This document shows, in pieces, positions 1-6,300 of a DNA stretch of 8,146 nt (the first letter of the stretch is position 1; each line of letters starts with the position of its first letter). The position numbers and the translations under genes are program-made. Source of the stretch: an uncultured Oscillospiraceae bacterium (lineage in GTDB: Bacteria > Bacillota > Clostridia > Oscillospirales > Ruminococcaceae); assembly GCA_910589145.1 (NCBI GenBank), contig CAJUSD010000067.1:1-8146 (forward strand), read 5' to 3'. Below the pieces are notes generated by a model. That model was not told where the DNA came from, ran no database searches, and saw only the letters and a list, made by a program, of their open reading frames with translations.

Positions 1-2
1 TT

Positions 3-78
3 TGGTGGAGACGAAGAGGATCGAACTCTCGACCTTACGGATGCGAACCGTACGCTCTCCCAGCTGAGCTACGCCCCC
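3..78 (-). tRNA. tRNA-Ala (anticodon CGC)
   Basis: On the minus strand these 76 nt fold as a complete cloverleaf. The acceptor arm has 7 positions, the D arm carries the usual AGCTGGGAGAGC pattern, the anticodon stem is 5 bp with loop TTCGCAT, and the T loop is TTCGATC. The anticodon is CGC, which reads the alanine codon GCG. The acceptor stem has a G3:U70 wobble pair, the known identity mark for alanyl-tRNA synthetase. The discriminator base is A, and the CCA end is encoded in the DNA (positions 3-5). A promoter lies just upstream at 97-124. Confidence 0.97.
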
Positions 79-96
79 AAAAATCAGTGCATAACT

Positions 97-124
97 ATTA
101 TAGCAATTTCTTGAAAAAAAGCAA
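97..124 (-). promoter_or_regulatory. sigma-A promoter of tRNA-Ala
   Basis: On the minus strand TTGCTT (119-124) is followed after 16 nt by a perfect TATAAT (97-102). The expected start near 90 would give a precursor leader of about 12 nt before the tRNA at 78. Close fit to consensus and direct placement in front of a tRNA gene make this a confident call. Confidence 0.8.
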
Positions 125-374
125 CCCCTTTTTCAAAATTTCTTCATACATAAAGAAATACAATGGAATGAATTTTTTGTCTATTTCTTGCTAAAAATCA
201 GATATTGAAGTATTATCATAAACGGCAGGCGGCTGGTCCTCTGAAGGGGGCTGCTCTTTCTGTAAGAGTATTTCTTTGACTCCTTACATATGGGCTGCCT
301 TTTGACATTAAGTGAAATGTTACAGCTTTTGCTTGTGATTATTGGTATCTGTGACATTTTGTCCAGATTATTAT
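125..374. other. Intergenic stretch without a convincing gene
   Basis: No gene can be supported between the tRNA promoter and the hairpin at 379-419. On the minus strand, codons stay open from about 283 to a TAG at 191-193, reading roughly ILLQKEQPPSEDQPP and onward. An AAGGAG (280-285) lies upstream, but the only initiation triplet at a sensible distance would be ATA. A separate ATG frame of about 30 codons (starting near 308) overlaps it in another phase. Either could be the worn end of a former gene or chance. Confidence 0.4.
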
Positions 375-419
375 AAAAAAATAATTACCGGATCCTTAGC
401 AAAAATCCGGTAATTATTT
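375..419 (-). terminator. Intrinsic terminator, 15-bp stem
   Basis: Arms 379-393 and 405-419 are perfect complements (15 bp) around an 11-nt loop. Read on the minus strand the stem runs into seven U residues (375-381, partly shared with the stem base). On the plus strand the tail is a poorer ATTTCTC, so minus-strand use is favoured. No protein gene lies close enough upstream to need it. Confidence 0.7.
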
Positions 420-467
420 CTCTAACTTAGCCGGGATCAACCGTCTACTGGCAGCCCCGATTTTTAT
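375..467 (-). ncRNA. Candidate orphan small RNA, about 90 nt
   Basis: A promoter-like pair on the minus strand (474-502) predicts a start near 467. About 90 nt later a strong intrinsic terminator (375-419) ends the transcript. The stretch between has no open frame with a ribosome binding site. Its 5' part can pair as CGGGG (about 459) with CCCGG (about 432), and its 3' part is the 15-bp terminator stem. The terminator is not needed by the upstream gene at 798-1229, which has its own at 771-796. No gene follows before the tRNA, so a leader or attenuator is unlikely. I do not recognise it as any known RNA family; it remains an inference from promoter plus terminator. Confidence 0.35.
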
Positions 468-473
468 ATTTTA

Positions 474-502
474 ATTGAACTTGACATATCCCATTTTGTC
501 AA
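474..502 (-). promoter_or_regulatory. Promoter candidate for the small RNA
   Basis: On the minus strand a perfect -35 TTGACA (497-502) is followed after 17 nt by TTCAAT (474-479), a 4-of-6 match to the -10 consensus. The -35 is half of a short inverted repeat: on the plus strand TTGACA (481-486) and TGTCAA (497-502) face each other across 10 nt, which could also be an operator. Confidence 0.4.
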
Positions 503-770
503 CTATTTCAGTAAAACGGGAGGACAGCGCTTTTTATAATTGGTGGTGTTTTCCCAAATCTGTTTGTGGGTTTTCCTGAGGCTTCTTTTACCAAGCCGTA
601 ATTCAAGCTGGATTATATTTTTGCCTTCACTACTAATATCGTAAAAAGGGGCAAAAAGCTTACAAGAATTTCAACTTATTTTTGCACAAACTTTAAAGCG
701 GATTTTTGTGCACTTTTTTAAAGTAGCATGGGCCTCGTATAAGAACAAAACCCCTGCTTTTCTGTTCATC
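503..770. other. Intergenic stretch, no gene seen
   Basis: Nothing here supports a gene on either strand. One hairpin stands out: GCACAAA (684-690) pairs with TTTGTGC (705-711) and is followed on the plus strand by A, C and six T, so it could be a weak plus-strand terminator. A TATAAT lies on the minus strand (612-617) but has no acceptable -35 partner. Confidence 0.4.
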
Positions 771-796
771 AAAAAACCAGAAAAAATTTCTTCCGG
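771..796 (-). terminator. Intrinsic terminator of the 798-1229 gene
   Basis: It starts one base past the TAG stop at 798-800. On the minus strand CCGGAAGA (789-796) pairs with TTTTCTGG (777-784), 8 bp with two G:U pairs and a 4-nt loop, followed by six U (771-776). Confidence 0.65.
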
Positions 797-797
797 A

Positions 798-1229
798 CTA
801 TCTCCCCCCAAACAGCGATGACAATGTACCTGCTACAGCGTTAAGCCGTCCAATAGCTTGGTTAAAGGAATCCACATCCAAATCCTCCAAATTCTTTAGG
901 GCGCGGCTTACATTGTCGCTCATATCAACAAAACTTTTTTCGCCCTGTTGAACCATCTGATCGGTATGAGCTAAAAGTCCCTCCATATCCAGCTCATCCA
1001 GTCTCTCAGAAACATCTTCTAATTTTGACAGTGCGGTTTGGGCTTGCCCTGCAAGGGATTCCAGCTCTTGAGAAACTTCTGCTGCCTGTGGGGCAACACG
1101 GATGGCCAAAAATACAATTCCAATGATGATGCCAATTAACAAAATACCAATTAGTCTTTGCCAAAAAAGCTGTTTTTTCATTATCCTCAGTACTTTAGTT
1201 TCAGCAGCAGAATTTGATTGTATGTCCAA
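798..1229 (-). CDS. Single-pass membrane coiled-coil protein, unknown function
   Basis: The 143-residue product has one hydrophobic helix at about residues 26-44, preceded by basic residues. The rest (about 48-135) is a low-complexity, heptad-like helix rich in Glu, Leu, Asp and Ala, ending SSLFGGR. By the positive-inside pattern the N-terminus is in the cytoplasm and the coiled coil outside. Two stretches around residues 77-85 and 114-122 share an L-x-x-LD-x-D pattern, suggesting a short internal repeat. The start used is TTG at 1229 with GGGGAGGG (1237-1244) 7 nt upstream. An ATG at codon 17 is the alternative, with a GAGG only 3 nt away. It resembles DUF948-like or chemoreceptor-like coiled coils only in general form, so no function is assigned. 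It is monocistronic, with promoter at 1394-1421 and terminator at 771-796. Confidence 0.8.
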   Translation of the reverse strand: MDIQSNSAAETKVLRIMKKQLFWQRLIGILLIGIIIGIVFLAIRVAPQAAEVSQELESLAGQAQTALSKLEDVSERLDELDMEGLLAHTDQMVQQGEKSFVDMSDNVSRALKNLEDLDVDSFNQAIGRLNAVAGTLSSLFGGR

Positions 1230-1258
1230 TGCGAAACCCTCCCCATCTTAAAACTTAT

Positions 1259-1340
1259 TCAGAATCTCCCTCTGCGTTCTGCTGGCTGCATTAAAAATCC
1301 TTGCAATTCATCAACTGCAAATTTTTGCCTTGCAGGACAT
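1259..1340 (-). other. Three chained tiny reading frames in the leader
   Basis: In the leader of the 798-1229 gene, a GGGAGG (1347-1352) sits 6 nt before an ATG at 1340. This opens a 9-codon frame, MSCKAKICS, with its stop at 1311-1313. That TGA overlaps an ATG (1311) opening MNCKDF. Its TAA overlaps a third ATG (1291) opening MQPAERRGRF, which ends at 1259. The gene's own start follows 30 nt later. The first ribosome site is as good as that of any real gene here, so translation of at least the first frame is plausible. Alternatives are a leader peptide, a worn former N-terminus or chance. Confidence 0.35.
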
Positions 1341-1393
1341 AAAAAACCTCCCGCCAATCCCCGCATGTTAAGATACTGAATAGGCTCTTAGTA

Positions 1394-1421
1394 AATATAT
1401 CACACTTTTTATTAAAGTCAA
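1394..1421 (-). promoter_or_regulatory. sigma-A promoter of the 798-1229 gene
   Basis: On the minus strand TTGACT (1416-1421) is followed after 16 nt by TATATT (1394-1399). The predicted start near 1387 leaves a leader of about 158 nt before the TTG start, unusually long for a small hypothetical gene. The repeat hairpin at 1488-1514 lies about 70 bp upstream and would shield the promoter from read-through. Confidence 0.65.
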
Positions 1422-1442
1422 GAAGTACCTCCGCCAATGCAG

Positions 1443-1557
1443 GGAAATCAATTTAGTGGAGATTTTGAGGTTGATGAGGCTGATATTGAAAAACACCCCA
1501 CCGGGGTGTTTTTCAGGGAAGGGGGAGAAAAAGGAGGGCTTCTTTCTTTTTCTATCG
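1443..1557 (+). repeat. Dispersed repeat, copy 1
   Basis: About 115 bp that match 7994-8102 in the same orientation with few substitutions. Relative to copy 2, this copy has a 9-bp insertion (TGAGGCTGA, about 1475-1484) and lacks 3 bp near 1541. Each copy contains a terminator-like hairpin (here 1488-1514). The plus strand stays open for about 147 codons through this repeat and beyond (1437-1880), but that frame runs through an intrinsic terminator and into the antisense of the binding-protein gene, so it is probably not a gene. Confidence 0.85.
1488..1514. terminator. Bidirectional terminator-like hairpin in repeat copy 1
   Basis: GAAAAACACCCC (1488-1499) pairs perfectly with GGGGTGTTTTTC (1503-1514) around loop ACC; T1487 and A1515 add a further pair. 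With A-runs on the 5' side and T-runs on the 3' side it reads as a GC stem followed by U5 from either strand. It separates the importer operon from the promoter at 1394-1421. Confidence 0.65.
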
Positions 1558-1800
1558 CAAAAAGAAAGAAAAATGCTCCTGCCAAAAGGGATTTCGCGCC
1601 TTGCGGGTTCAGTTCAGCAAAGCTACGTTCAGCAGAGCTGAACTGGCGGCCGGTGGCTCTGAGCAGCTCCGCTGCTCAACCCTGGACCCCTGCCACTTTC
1701 GGGAAAGCGGCCAAAGCTTTTGATACGGGTTTAGTTTGTGACTGTCTTGGCTTTGTGTCCGCACCAGAGGTTTTCTACTTCTTTTTTGCAATGATTCATG
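1540..1800. other. Palindrome-rich intergenic DNA after repeat copy 1
   Basis: No gene is supported here. The stretch holds a series of hairpins: a 12-bp TC-rich stem (1540-1551 with 1559-1570, loop CTATCGC), a 9-bp stem CAGTTCAGC (1610-1618) with its complement at 1637-1645, and a 7-bp stem GAGCAGC (1661-1667) with its complement at 1671-1677. The first hairpin straddles the end of the sequence shared with copy 2, which suggests this copy belongs to a longer composite element. The density of palindromes is like that of intergenic repeat families. Confidence 0.5.
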
Positions 1801-1812
1801 CCGCCAATGAAA

Positions 1813-1843
1813 AAGGCTGGACAGGATTTTCCTGTCCAGCCTT
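1813..1843 (-). terminator. Intrinsic terminator of the importer operon
   Basis: Arms 1813-1825 and 1831-1843 form a perfect 13-bp GC-rich stem with a 5-nt loop; on the minus strand it runs into a short U tract (TTTTTCATT). It lies about 30 nt past the stop of the binding-protein gene. A second small stem (1842-1848 with 1854-1860) sits between. Confidence 0.9.
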
Positions 1844-1872
1844 AATTCTGCTGGAATTAAATATAAAGGAGA

Positions 1873-3531
1873 TTAACTAATCAAAGCAAGAGCACGGGCC
1901 AAAGCGTCGTTCTGTGCTTTCAGGTATGTATCCAGGTTATATTGTGCATAACCGGCAATATAAGCATCCCACTGATCGATAGGAGTGGTTCCGGTGATGA
2001 ACTTCTGGAGTTGTTCGTCAGAGTAGGTCTTAAGGTCAGCTTCATAACGGGTGATGATATCCTGTTCTGCATCGTTAAAGCGGATAGCTTTGGTCAGATC
2101 ATCACGGATATAACCGCCTTCCTCGTACAACTTAGCAGCGTTAACAACTTCTGTAAATGCACGGTTGGTAGGCAGGTAGATACCATTGCATTCCAAACGG
2201 GCCATTCTGGTGATGTTACCCTTTACGCGCTGATCCTGGGGCAGAGTATTAGCATCCAGGGGCTCCTGGTACTCAGGGATAATCTGGTATTCACCGTTAG
2301 CGTCCTTGGTGAAGGAAACACCTTCAATACCATAGTTGAGCAGTTCATAACCTTCATCAGAGAAGGAGTAGTTGAGCATTTCCATAATGCGGTCAACTTT
2401 TTCTTCAGAGGCTTTTGTAAAGATGGCAAGCGCATCTCTCAAACGGGGATAATGAATGGTGGTTTGACCCTTAGTGGTTCCATCAGGAGACAAGGGACTG
2501 ATGGCTTTGTACCATTTGCCGGTAACGCCTAGGTTTGCCCATTCGTTAATAGCCCATTTAATACGGGAAGAAGCGTTGTCATGGGTCATAAATACGCCGT
2601 CGTTCAGAACTTTTTCCTGCCATGCAGCTGTATCAGAGGTTGGAAACTCAGGATCAATCAATCCTTCAGAATAAAGCTGGTTCAGCCAAATAACAACATC
2701 TTTCATACGCTCATCCGCGCCGCCAAATTTAACGACGTTATCAGTATCTACAAACGCATACTGAGGAACGCCGCTCCAGCCTTCGCACAGACGGCGGATC
2801 AAGCCTTCAGTCTTCATTCTGGTCATAAAGGGAGTCAGCTTGGGATCCTTCTCTTTGGCCAGTTTCAAAAGCTCATAGCATTCTTCTTTGGTCATGTTAT
2901 CCTTAACGGTAACGCCCCACTCTTCCAGAAGGTCGCCGCGAACCAGCAGAACGTCGCCGACCTTCTGCTCGGACAGGTTGGACAAAATCTGGATCTTACC
3001 AGTATCCTGGTTTGCAGAAAGGGCATAAACATAGGGATCATCATAGAATGCTTTTTCCAGGTTGGGGTATTTGCCCTTGATAAAGTCATCCAGCTCCCAC
3101 CAGGCGTCATTATACTTGTTGAGCTTTGACCAGCTTCCCTGTACCACTACGTCGGGAATATCGCCGGACGCCATAGTAATGTTAAAAACAGATTCTTCGT
3201 CTGTGGCGGGAACATTGTACCAATCCCATTTGACGTTGAATTTTTCTTCATACATTTTATCCAGCATCCAGCCGCCTTCAGGAATATCTTCCAAGGCGGA
3301 AGAAGCATGCATAGGGAAATAACCGGTAATTGTGAGAAGCTCTCTCTCCTTTTGTTCTGGTGCAGAAGACGAGGAACCTGTGTCTGAAGAACCAGTAGAA
3401 GCTGGAGCAGAACCAGAGGCAGATGGTGCAGGGGCCGACGATGATGTGCTGGAACTGCCGTTACAGGCTGCCAAGGAAACCAGCATGGCCGCAGCGGTCA
3501 CAGCTGACAGCGCACGAGTAAGCTTGTTCAT
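1873..3531 (-). CDS. Carbohydrate ABC transporter substrate-binding lipoprotein (LplA/YtcQ type)
   Basis: The 552-residue product should be the extracellular, lipid-anchored binding protein of the importer formed with the two permeases upstream. Its N-terminus is a lipoprotein signal with basic residues, a hydrophobic core and lipobox L20-A21-A22-C23; Cys23 would be lipidated. Residues 24-60 are a Ser/Ala/Pro/Gly-rich linker. The rest is a large family 1 binding-protein domain of the size usual for the LplA/YtcQ group, longer than typical maltose-type proteins. The C-terminus (IDQWDAYIAGYAQYNLD and onward) matches the end pattern of that group. The start has AGGAGG (3540-3545) 8 nt before ATG. 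It is the last gene of the operon, after a 126-nt gap with a stem-loop, and ends at the terminator 1813-1843. Relatives in Bacillus take up pectin-derived oligosaccharides; the ligand here cannot be read from the sequence. Confidence 0.93.
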   Translation of the reverse strand: MNKLTRALSAVTAAAMLVSLAACNGSSSTSSSAPAPSASGSAPASTGSSDTGSSSSAPEQKERELLTITGYFPMHASSALEDIPEGGWMLDKMYEEKFNVKWDWYNVPATDEESVFNITMASGDIPDVVVQGSWSKLNKYNDAWWELDDFIKGKYPNLEKAFYDDPYVYALSANQDTGKIQILSNLSEQKVGDVLLVRGDLLEEWGVTVKDNMTKEECYELLKLAKEKDPKLTPFMTRMKTEGLIRRLCEGWSGVPQYAFVDTDNVVKFGGADERMKDVVIWLNQLYSEGLIDPEFPTSDTAAWQEKVLNDGVFMTHDNASSRIKWAINEWANLGVTGKWYKAISPLSPDGTTKGQTTIHYPRLRDALAIFTKASEEKVDRIMEMLNYSFSDEGYELLNYGIEGVSFTKDANGEYQIIPEYQEPLDANTLPQDQRVKGNITRMARLECNGIYLPTNRAFTEVVNAAKLYEEGGYIRDDLTKAIRFNDAEQDIITRYEADLKTYSDEQLQKFITGTTPIDQWDAYIAGYAQYNLDTYLKAQNDALARALALIS

Positions 3532-3575
3532 GTGAATATCCTCCTAGTTTTTCGGAATGTTTGAATTTATTTCAA

Positions 3576-3647
3576 TTAAACGGGCAGAACAACAGAGAAG
3601 GTTAAGGAAAGTGGGGTTTTGGGAAACCGCTGCCCTGCGCCGTTTAA
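3576..3647 (-). promoter_or_regulatory. Intercistronic stem-loop before the binding-protein gene
   Basis: In the 126-nt gap between the second permease and the binding protein, TTAAACG (3576-3582) pairs with CGTTTAA (3641-3647) and GGCAG (3583-3587) with CTGCC (3630-3634). This makes a 12-bp stem with a 6-nt bulge around a 42-nt loop. Inside is a small hairpin, GGTTT (3615-3619) with AAACC (3624-3628). The rest of the operon is tightly packed (17 nt between permeases). Known binding-protein operons use such structures to protect or boost the binding-protein message; applying this here is inference. Confidence 0.5.
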
Positions 3648-3657
3648 CTGGCGGAAA

Positions 3658-4545
3658 TTAACCTTTGATAGAACCAACCATGGTGCCCTTTACAAAATAT
3701 TTCTGAATAAAGGGATACACACACAGAATCGGAATAACAGCAACCATAATAACCGCATATTTAATTGTTTCTGCAATCAGATTGGTGGACTCTTCAATAG
3801 TAGTGCCTTGCTGGCTGGAAAGCAGATCGTTAACCTGATTCTGGAGAACAATGGAGCGGAGCACCAACTGCAAGGGGTATTTTTCAGCGTCTCGCAGGTA
3901 AATCATTGCAGAAAACCAGCTGTTCCAATGCCCTACTGCATAAAACATACCAATCGTCATAATAGACGGAATGGACAAAGGTAAGATAATCTTTACAAGT
4001 ATCTGCATATCACTGCACCCGTCAATGGTAGCAGCTTCTTCCAAAGCATCCGGGATACCCTGGAAAAAGGTACGCATAATAATCATGTTCATAGTAGAAA
4101 GTGCGCCAGGCAGTATCAAAGCCCACATGCTGTTATAAAGGCCAAGCCCTCTGACGACCAGGAAGTTGGGGATTAGACCGCCGGAGAAAATCATTGTAAT
4201 GGCAATAAAGAAAGTAAAGACATTTTTTCCATAAAAGTCTGGCCTGGACAAAGGATAGGCGCCCAACATAGTAATAAGCAGGTTAACAGCAGTACCGACA
4301 ACGGTATACAGAATGGTGTTCCCATAGGCGCGCCATACCACCTTATAACCCAGAACTGCTTCATAAGCACGGGTATTGAATCCCTTTGGAAGCAGCGTCA
4401 CCTGTCCGGCAGCAACATAAGCATTGCCGCTAAGAGAAGCGGACAGAACAAAGATAAAAGGATACAGCATAACAATGCTCAGGCAAATCATAAAGGCAAA
4501 ATTGAAAATCTCAAATACTCGTCTTGAAAGAGCTTTTTGAATCAT
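3658..4545 (-). CDS. Carbohydrate ABC transporter permease, LplC/YtcP type
   Basis: A 295-residue inner-membrane subunit of a CUT1-class sugar importer, with about six hydrophobic helices (first at about 12-36). The cytoplasmic EAA loop that docks on the ATPase is clear: E170-A171-A172, D175-G176 and L188-P189. The C-terminus YFVKGTMVGSIKG matches the usual ending of the LplC/YtcP family, so the protein looks complete. I start at the ATG at 4545, with AAGGAGG (4554-4560) 8 nt upstream. A GTG 8 codons earlier is in frame but lies upstream of that site and overlaps the previous gene. It is 17 nt after the first permease's stop and should form the heterodimeric channel with it. No residue is obviously missing. 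Confidence 0.95.
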   Translation of the reverse strand: MIQKALSRRVFEIFNFAFMICLSIVMLYPFIFVLSASLSGNAYVAAGQVTLLPKGFNTRAYEAVLGYKVVWRAYGNTILYTVVGTAVNLLITMLGAYPLSRPDFYGKNVFTFFIAITMIFSGGLIPNFLVVRGLGLYNSMWALILPGALSTMNMIIMRTFFQGIPDALEEAATIDGCSDMQILVKIILPLSIPSIMTIGMFYAVGHWNSWFSAMIYLRDAEKYPLQLVLRSIVLQNQVNDLLSSQQGTTIEESTNLIAETIKYAVIMVAVIPILCVYPFIQKYFVKGTMVGSIKG

Positions 4546-4562
4546 TGTTTCGTCCTCCTTCC

Positions 4563-5525
4563 TTACCACAAACTGGTATCGCTATATTTTTTCGCAATCT
4601 GGTTGGTTGTCGTCAACAAAATTAAGGCAATAATTGAGTTGAACAAGCCAACCGCTGTTGAGAAGCTGTAATCCGCTTCTACCAGACCACGGCGATACAC
4701 ATAAGTAGAAATAACATCGGAAGTTTCATAAATCGCAGGGTTGTATAGAAGAAGGATCATATCAGAACCAACTGACAACAAATCGCCTACGCGGAAAATC
4801 AACATAATAACAATGGTATTGGCAATCCCTGGCAGCGTAATATGCCAAGTCTGGCGCAGCCGTCCGCCGCCGTCAATAATACAAGCTTCATACAATTCAG
4901 AATCAATGCCGGTCAGTGCTGCCAAGTAAATAATAGAACCCCAGCCTACACCTTTCCAAATATTCATCAATGTATAAATCGTTCGGAAATACTTAGGATC
5001 GTTCAGAAAATATGTACGGGTTCCACCCAAGGCTTCAATCAGATTGTTAATCATACCGTTGCCAGGGGAAAGGAACTGAACCAACATACTGGCAATAACC
5101 ACAGACGAAACAAAGTGGGGCAGATAGCTGATCGTCTGTGTAATTTTTTTAAACTTGCCGTCTTTTAGCTCATTGAGCAGCAGGGCAAGAATAATAGGCG
5201 CAGGGAAACCAAAAATCAGTCCGTAAAAGCTGATAAGGAAAGTATTGCGGATCAGGCGCCAAAAATAAGGGGTGGTAAAGAAAGCCTCAAAATGTTTTAA
5301 GCCGACCCAAGGACTGGCCCAAATGCCCTTAAATGCATTGTAATCCTTAAACGCAATCACAATCCCCACCATAGGGGCATAATGGAACACAATGTAATAC
5401 ACAATTACGGGCAAAAACATGATATAGAGCAGAGCGCTTTTCTTCATATTTTTGAGGATCATTTTGCCTTTACTTGGCGCAGGCGCAGCCGCAGCCAGGC
5501 TGGGGGAAGTTTTGTTGGCTGGCAT
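4563..5525 (-). CDS. Carbohydrate ABC transporter permease, LplB/YteP type
   Basis: The first gene of the operon encodes a 320-residue membrane permease, partner of the LplC/YtcP-type protein. After an Ala/Pro/Lys-rich N-terminus come hydrophobic helices from about residue 31 onward. The EAA loop is YEACIIDGGG with a downstream ITLPGI (E213-A214, D218-G219, L231-P232). The C-terminus KKYSDTSLW is typical of this subfamily. I start at the ATG at 5525, with AAGGAG (5536-5541) 10 nt upstream. An upstream in-frame TTG would add 32 residues unlike the family and would read through that ribosome site. No nucleotide-binding subunit is encoded in the window, as in Bacillus lpl and ytc systems that share the ATPase MsmX. 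Confidence 0.94.
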   Translation of the reverse strand: MPANKTSPSLAAAAPAPSKGKMILKNMKKSALLYIMFLPVIVYYIVFHYAPMVGIVIAFKDYNAFKGIWASPWVGLKHFEAFFTTPYFWRLIRNTFLISFYGLIFGFPAPIILALLLNELKDGKFKKITQTISYLPHFVSSVVIASMLVQFLSPGNGMINNLIEALGGTRTYFLNDPKYFRTIYTLMNIWKGVGWGSIIYLAALTGIDSELYEACIIDGGGRLRQTWHITLPGIANTIVIMLIFRVGDLLSVGSDMILLLYNPAIYETSDVISTYVYRRGLVEADYSFSTAVGLFNSIIALILLTTTNQIAKKYSDTSLW

Positions 5526-5655
5526 TTTATCTACACTCCTTTTTAATTGGATATAAAAGGACACGCTCCATTTTGGCCACGTATCCAGTAACGCCGTACA
5601 CCATTTAAAACAATAAAACAATCATAATACAATACGTTACTTTGCCTAAATTCAT
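5526..5655 (-). promoter_or_regulatory. Leader of the importer operon
   Basis: About 130 nt of untranslated leader from the predicted start near 5655. It contains a 7-bp inverted repeat, AGTAACG (5587-5593) with CGTTACT (5635-5641). No terminator or known riboswitch is visible. I looked for a catabolite-repression (cre) site and saw no good match. Confidence 0.4.
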
Positions 5656-5700
5656 ACATTTACAATAGCACAATTTTAACGTCTTGTCAATTATGTATGA
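5652..5700. promoter_or_regulatory. Possible operator: inverted repeat bracketing the promoter
   Basis: TCATACAT (5652-5659) and ATGTATGA (5693-5700) are perfect 8-bp complements. One covers the predicted transcription start and the other sits just behind the -35. Their centres are 41 bp apart, close to four helical turns, so both would face the same side. This is what a looping repressor or paired regulator site would look like; no regulator is identified. Confidence 0.4.
5662..5690 (-). promoter_or_regulatory. sigma-A promoter of the importer operon
   Basis: On the minus strand a perfect TTGACA (5685-5690) is followed after 17 nt by TATTGT (5662-5667). It is the best promoter upstream of the first permease. 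The fair -10 suggests either moderate activity or help from an activator. Confidence 0.7.
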
Positions 5701-5739
5701 GAAAGAAACATTTTTTCTGGGCCGTGTGTACAATATGTC

Positions 5740-5892
5740 AAAAAATGCTATGATTGATTTGTCTATATCTAAATTATATATATTGTTTTTGCGGCTCTGT
5801 TGAAACCAACCTCCTTCCCAAACAAAACTGTAAAAATTATGGTGGTTTTTTCTTGTCTATATGAAAAATGATTTTATTTCATAGCATTTTTT
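5740..5892. repeat. 14-bp inverted repeat in AT-rich DNA
   Basis: AAAAAATGCTATGA (5740-5753) is repeated in inverse at 5879-5892, 125 nt apart. Within the interval lies a 10-bp direct repeat, TTGTCTATAT (5759-5768 and 5853-5862). No target duplication or coding frame is seen, so a mobile element is not supported; a regulatory region or an old insertion remains possible. Confidence 0.5.
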
Positions 5893-6300
5893 TACTATTT
5901 TTATTTGATCTATTAAAAAAATCTGTTTGTTAGAAATCGCATTATACTCCCCTTAATTACAAATTAAATTTCAGTTTTTCTTTAAGATACAAGATTAAAA
6001 TAAAGCAATATGAAGCGATACTATATTTACAATTCTATTAAACAGATAAGAAAAGAGAGTTTTTTCTTTTTTCTATTGGTATTTATGAAAAAAGTGTGGT
6101 TTTTACGGGTAAAAACAAAGCTTTTAATTATACATATTTTTTCCAGCCTTAACAAATCGTTCATTTGTCCATTTTTATTTTAACTGTAAATATTAGAAAT
6201 AATTTAAATTTAACAAAAAAGGACCGTTCAATTTCAAAAATTGCTCGGCCACCGTATAAAATGAAATGTTCCGAACAAGAGAAGAGTAATAATGAGTAAA
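5893..6300. other. Very AT-rich intergenic DNA, no convincing gene
   Basis: Composition is visibly more AT-rich than the flanking genes. One plus-strand frame of 57 codons (6010-6183) starts MKRYYIYNSIK and is rich in Phe, Lys and Leu, but it has no ribosome binding site and is probably chance. Short palindromes occur: GTTTTTAC (6099-6106) with its complement at 6109-6116, and CAATTT (6229-6234) with AAATTG (6238-6243). A plausible plus-strand promoter (TTTCAA 6232-6237, 17 nt, TATAAA 6255-6260) leads into the foldable stretch that follows. Confidence 0.5.

Noticed and set aside
1..78. tRNA-Ala as an integration site for a mobile element
   Set aside because: The tRNA is intact, no integrase is in the window, and its 3' end points out of the window, so any element would lie outside.
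1437..1880. Plus-strand frame of 147 codons
   Set aside because: It reads through the repeat, a chain of palindromes, the importer terminator and the 3' edge of the binding-protein gene. It has no clear ribosome site and its product looks like translated repeat.
1942..3129. Long plus-strand frames (196 and 182 codons) opposite the binding-protein gene
   Set aside because: They are antisense shadows of a strong lipoprotein gene with a good ribosome site and lipobox, and their products resemble no protein family.
5526..5621. 32-residue N-terminal extension of the first permease
   Set aside because: It begins at TTG and is unlike the family. The internal ATG at 5525 has a proper AAGGAG, which the extension would translate through.
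5740..5892. MITE-type transposable element
   Set aside because: Arms are perfect inverted repeats, but no target-site duplication flanks them and no second copy is in the window.
6010..6183. Plus-strand frame of 57 codons in AT-rich DNA
   Set aside because: No ribosome binding site; composition (Phe, Lys, Leu, Ile) is what AT-rich DNA gives by chance.
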